DNA from: Defluviicoccus vanus
GTDB lineage: Bacteria; Pseudomonadota; Alphaproteobacteria; Rhodospirillales; Defluviicoccaceae
Reading direction: 5' to 3'
DNA length: 6,632 nucleotides
NCBI RefSeq assembly: GCF_014672695.1
Contig: NZ_CP053923.1
Location: forward strand, 1,911,115 to 1,917,746
Shown here: positions 4,503 through 6,632 of the stretch, piece by piece
Position numbering within the stretch: position 1 is the first letter of the stretch
Layout: every line of letters begins with the position of its first letter
Translations under genes and position numbers: made by a program
Notes under the pieces: generated by a model
Database searches by the model: none
Seen by the model: the letters and a program-made list of their open reading frames with translations, nothing else
Told to the model about the DNA's origin: nothing

Positions 4503-5663
4503 ATGTCCGTGGAGACCAAGGCCTGTGTTCGGCGGGGCTTTTCTCGCGCCCGAGATGCGGCTGAAGCCGCCGAACAGCTATACAATTCGATCTATCATCC
4601 CGAGTCCGCTCTAGCCGTTTTTTTCTGTTCCACCGATTACGACCTGCACGCCCTTGAACGCCAGCTGAACGAGCGGTTCATCGGCGTCCCGCTAATCGGC
4701 TGCACCAGCGCCAGCGAAATAACGCCGGCCGGCTACATGACCGGTAGTATCGTCGGTTTTTCCTTGGCGAAGCCCGATTTCGTCTCAGTCTCGGCCTCGA
4801 TCCAAAGCCTGCGCAATTTTTCGATCGCCGACGGTCACGATATTGTCCGCAATCTGCGCCTGGAACTGGATCAGTCGTCGGAAGGCATGCCAACTGACAA
4901 CGCCTTTGCCTTCCTGATGATCGACGGATTGTGCACCTGCGAGGAAATGGTTCTGAGCGCCATCGCATCAGCGCTCGGCGACATTCCGATGTTCGGCGGG
5001 GCCGGTGGCGGACTAACCTTCCAGCGCAGCTACGTCTTCCAGAACGGTCACTTCCAAAGCGATGCCGCAGTGCTCGTCCTCGTGCGAACACGGCTGCCGT
5101 TCAAGCTGTTCACCAACGACCACTTCATCAGCTCCGGAACCAAGATGGTCGTGACCGAGGCCGATCCTGTGAGCCGGATTGTCAGCGAGATCAATGCCGA
5201 ACCGGCCGGACGCGAATACGCCCGCCTCGTCGGTCTGGAAGTCGACGAACTGTCACCGATGATCTTCGCCACCCATCCGGTGGTGGTGAAGGTGGGCGGC
5301 CGCTATTACACCCGTGCCATCCAGAAGGTGAACGAAGACGAAAGCCTTACCTTCTTTTGTGCAATCGACAAGGGCATCGTCCTCACCGTCGCCAATGGGA
5401 CTGACCTGCTTGAGAACACCCGAGCCTTGTTTGATCAGATCTACAGCGAAATTGGTCTGCCGCAACTGGTCATCGGCTGCGACTGCGTTCTGCGTGCGCT
5501 CGAATTGGAGGAGAAGCGGCTGACAGAAGCGGTGGGCCGGTTGTTCGCACGCAACAACGTCATTGGCTTCGGCACCTTCGGCGAACAGTACCAGGCGATG
5601 CATGTGAACCACACTTTCACCGGCGCGGCGATCGGGTTCGGGGCCAGGTTTGGGAGTATTTGA
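4503..5663 (+). CDS. FIST-domain sensory protein, NosP-like (putative haem/NO sensor)
   Basis: The protein has 386 residues with no signal peptide or membrane segment, so it is cytoplasmic. A FIST N-terminal domain spans about 28-225, with VPLIGCTSASEITPAGY around 62-78 and the glycine-rich MFGGAGGGL at 163-171. A FIST C-terminal domain spans about 226-365, ending in FGTFGEQYQAMHVNHTFTG. ATG 4503 follows GAGGGAGG at 4491-4498; a GTG at 4443 would add 20 residues without better support. Known: FIST proteins bind small ligands, and NosP of Pseudomonas aeruginosa is a FIST haemoprotein that senses nitric oxide and modulates the adjacent kinase NahK. Only 19 bases separate this gene from a NahK-like kinase, the same arrangement. 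Haem binding here is inference; histidines such as His183, His207, His258, His367 and His370 are present, but I cannot say which would be a ligand. Other FIST proteins may sense amino acids. Confidence 0.88.
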   Translation: MSVETKACVRRGFSRARDAAEAAEQLYNSIYHPESALAVFFCSTDYDLHALERQLNERFIGVPLIGCTSASEITPAGYMTGSIVGFSLAKPDFVSVSASIQSLRNFSIADGHDIVRNLRLELDQSSEGMPTDNAFAFLMIDGLCTCEEMVLSAIASALGDIPMFGGAGGGLTFQRSYVFQNGHFQSDAAVLVLVRTRLPFKLFTNDHFISSGTKMVVTEADPVSRIVSEINAEPAGREYARLVGLEVDELSPMIFATHPVVVKVGGRYYTRAIQKVNEDESLTFFCAIDKGIVLTVANGTDLLENTRALFDQIYSEIGLPQLVIGCDCVLRALELEEKRLTEAVGRLFARNNVIGFGTFGEQYQAMHVNHTFTGAAIGFGARFGSI

Positions 5664-5682
5664 CTCGCAGGACGCCCCGGTC

Positions 5683-6632
5683 ATGCCCGACTTAAACCTG
5701 CCACTCGACACGGCGAAGCTGCAGAAGATCGTCAAGGTTTTGATGGAGCAGGTGGAACGGGGCATCGATTCACAGGGCAATGCCTACTCCTTGTTCCAGA
5801 CCGCAATCGTCCTCGAAGACAAAGTGCGCGAGCGTACGCGGCGGCTGGAAACAGCGCTACGCGAGCTGGAAAAGATCAATCACGAACTCGGCGCCGCCAA
5901 GCAACAAACCGAGACGGCGCAGATACGGCTGATGGAGGCGATCGAAAGTATCTCCGAAGGCTTTGCCCTCTTCGACCACGACGACCTTCTGGTGCTGTGT
6001 AACAGTCGCTTTATCGAATTCTGGTCGGGAGGTCGCAACATCCGCGAAGTCGTGCGCCCTGGTATTCCCTTCCGCGACATCTCGCGCTGGATGGTGGAGA
6101 ACGGGATCGTCGCCAACATCGATGACGATCCGGAAGCCTGGCTGCGCGATCGCCTCTATCGGCACAGCAATCCAACCGATCCTACCGTGGTTCGCCTCAC
6201 CAGCGGCCGGTGGCTGCAGATCCGAGAGCGACTGACCCAGGATGGCGGAATCGTCGGCATCTACACCGACATCACCGAGGTCAAGCTGGACGAACAGCGA
6301 CGCCGCGAGCAGGAGCTGGCGGAAAAATCGATTCTGCTGCAGTCGACCCTCGATCACCTGATGCAGGGGGTCTCGGTGTTCGACAAACACTGCCAGCTGG
6401 TGGCCTGGAACGACCGGTTCCTCGAACTCCTCGACCTGCCCGAGTGGCTGGTGCGGCGAGGCGCCTCGTTCGCCGATTACGTCCGCTATCGCTCGGCGCG
6501 CGGCGATTATCCGGAAGAAACGGAAAGGGCTATCGCGCGGCGCACCGAGCAGGTGCGGCAGGCCTTGTCGACCAAGAGCGAGCAACTGCTGCACAACGGC
6601 ACCGTGGTGGACGTGCGCTGCGATCCGATGCC
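5683..6632 (+). CDS. PAS-domain sensor histidine kinase, NahK/ErcS'-like; partial, C-terminus beyond window
   Basis: An open frame from ATG 5683 runs off the right edge after 316 codons plus two bases. A modest CAGGAC ribosome site lies at 5668-5673. Residues 1-45 include GNAYSLFQTAIVLEDKV, a segment I associate with the N-terminus of NahK/ErcS'-type kinases. A charged coiled coil follows (about 43-85, RTRRLETALRELEKINHEL). A first PAS-7 domain covers about 82-198 (ISEGFALFDHDDLLVLCN to VGIYTDITEVK). A short linker helix leads to a second PAS-7 domain from about 218 (LMQGVSVFDKHCQLVAWNDRF) that is still open at the edge. No membrane segment is seen, so it is a cytoplasmic sensor. Expected but not visible are the HisKA and HATPase domains and perhaps a receiver. 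With the FIST gene 19 bases upstream it should form one operon in which the FIST protein controls kinase activity. Output could be phosphotransfer affecting alcohol oxidation or biofilm behaviour, as for its Pseudomonas relatives. Confidence 0.85.
   Translation, partial: MPDLNLPLDTAKLQKIVKVLMEQVERGIDSQGNAYSLFQTAIVLEDKVRERTRRLETALRELEKINHELGAAKQQTETAQIRLMEAIESISEGFALFDHDDLLVLCNSRFIEFWSGGRNIREVVRPGIPFRDISRWMVENGIVANIDDDPEAWLRDRLYRHSNPTDPTVVRLTSGRWLQIRERLTQDGGIVGIYTDITEVKLDEQRRREQELAEKSILLQSTLDHLMQGVSVFDKHCQLVAWNDRFLELLDLPEWLVRRGASFADYVRYRSARGDYPEETERAIARRTEQVRQALSTKSEQLLHNGTVVDVRCDPM

Noticed and set aside
5857..6594. Long open frame on the minus strand opposite the kinase gene
   Set aside because: It is antisense to a clear PAS-7 kinase frame, has no family resemblance, and is typical of mirror frames in GC-rich coding DNA.

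Overview
The window looks like accessory or regulatory DNA from a high-GC Gram-negative bacterium, most likely a proteobacterium and perhaps an alphaproteobacterium. The evidence is an outer-membrane beta-barrel protein with a signal peptide and C-terminal Phe, strong Shine-Dalgarno sequences, and a FIST/PAS-kinase pair of proteobacterial type. Neither strand shows an RNA gene, CRISPR array, insertion sequence or phage gene. Base composition is uneven by eye: the dehydrogenase (1-957) and the outer-membrane gene (1947-2846) are clearly less GC-rich than the AraC-type regulator (3114-4055).

Layout. (1) Positions 1-957, minus strand: the N-terminal 319 residues of an iron-containing (group III) alcohol dehydrogenase of the NDMA-dependent methanol dehydrogenase (Mno/MDO) branch, cut by the window edge. 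(2) 958-1250: divergent promoter region with two adjacent TTTG-centred dyads. (3) 1251-1850, plus: isochorismatase-type cysteine hydrolase. (4) 1851-1946: short convergent gap with a hairpin. (5) 1947-2846, minus: outer-membrane protein of the SphA / 'MetA-pathway of phenol degradation' family. (6) 2847-3113: second divergent promoter region. (7) 3114-4055, plus: AraC-family regulator. (8) 4056-4502: long intergenic stretch with several hairpins and no convincing gene. (9) 4503-5663, plus: FIST-domain sensor of the NosP type. (10) 5683-6632, plus: N-terminal half of a PAS-7 sensor kinase of the NahK/ErcS' type, cut by the window edge and very probably co-transcribed with the FIST gene.

How it may fit together (inference). 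The left part reads as an alcohol-utilisation unit: a cytoplasmic alcohol oxidoreductase, an outer-membrane channel for a hydrophobic substrate, a hydrolase of unknown substrate, and an AraC-type regulator divergent from the channel gene. The right part is a two-gene signalling module in which a FIST protein, possibly haem-binding and NO-responsive, controls the adjacent kinase. A 12-base motif, [AC]GACTTTNGTCG, occurs once in each of the three large intergenic regions in the same orientation. I found no full match elsewhere, so it may be a shared operator joining the two parts. This is the most novel signal in the window.
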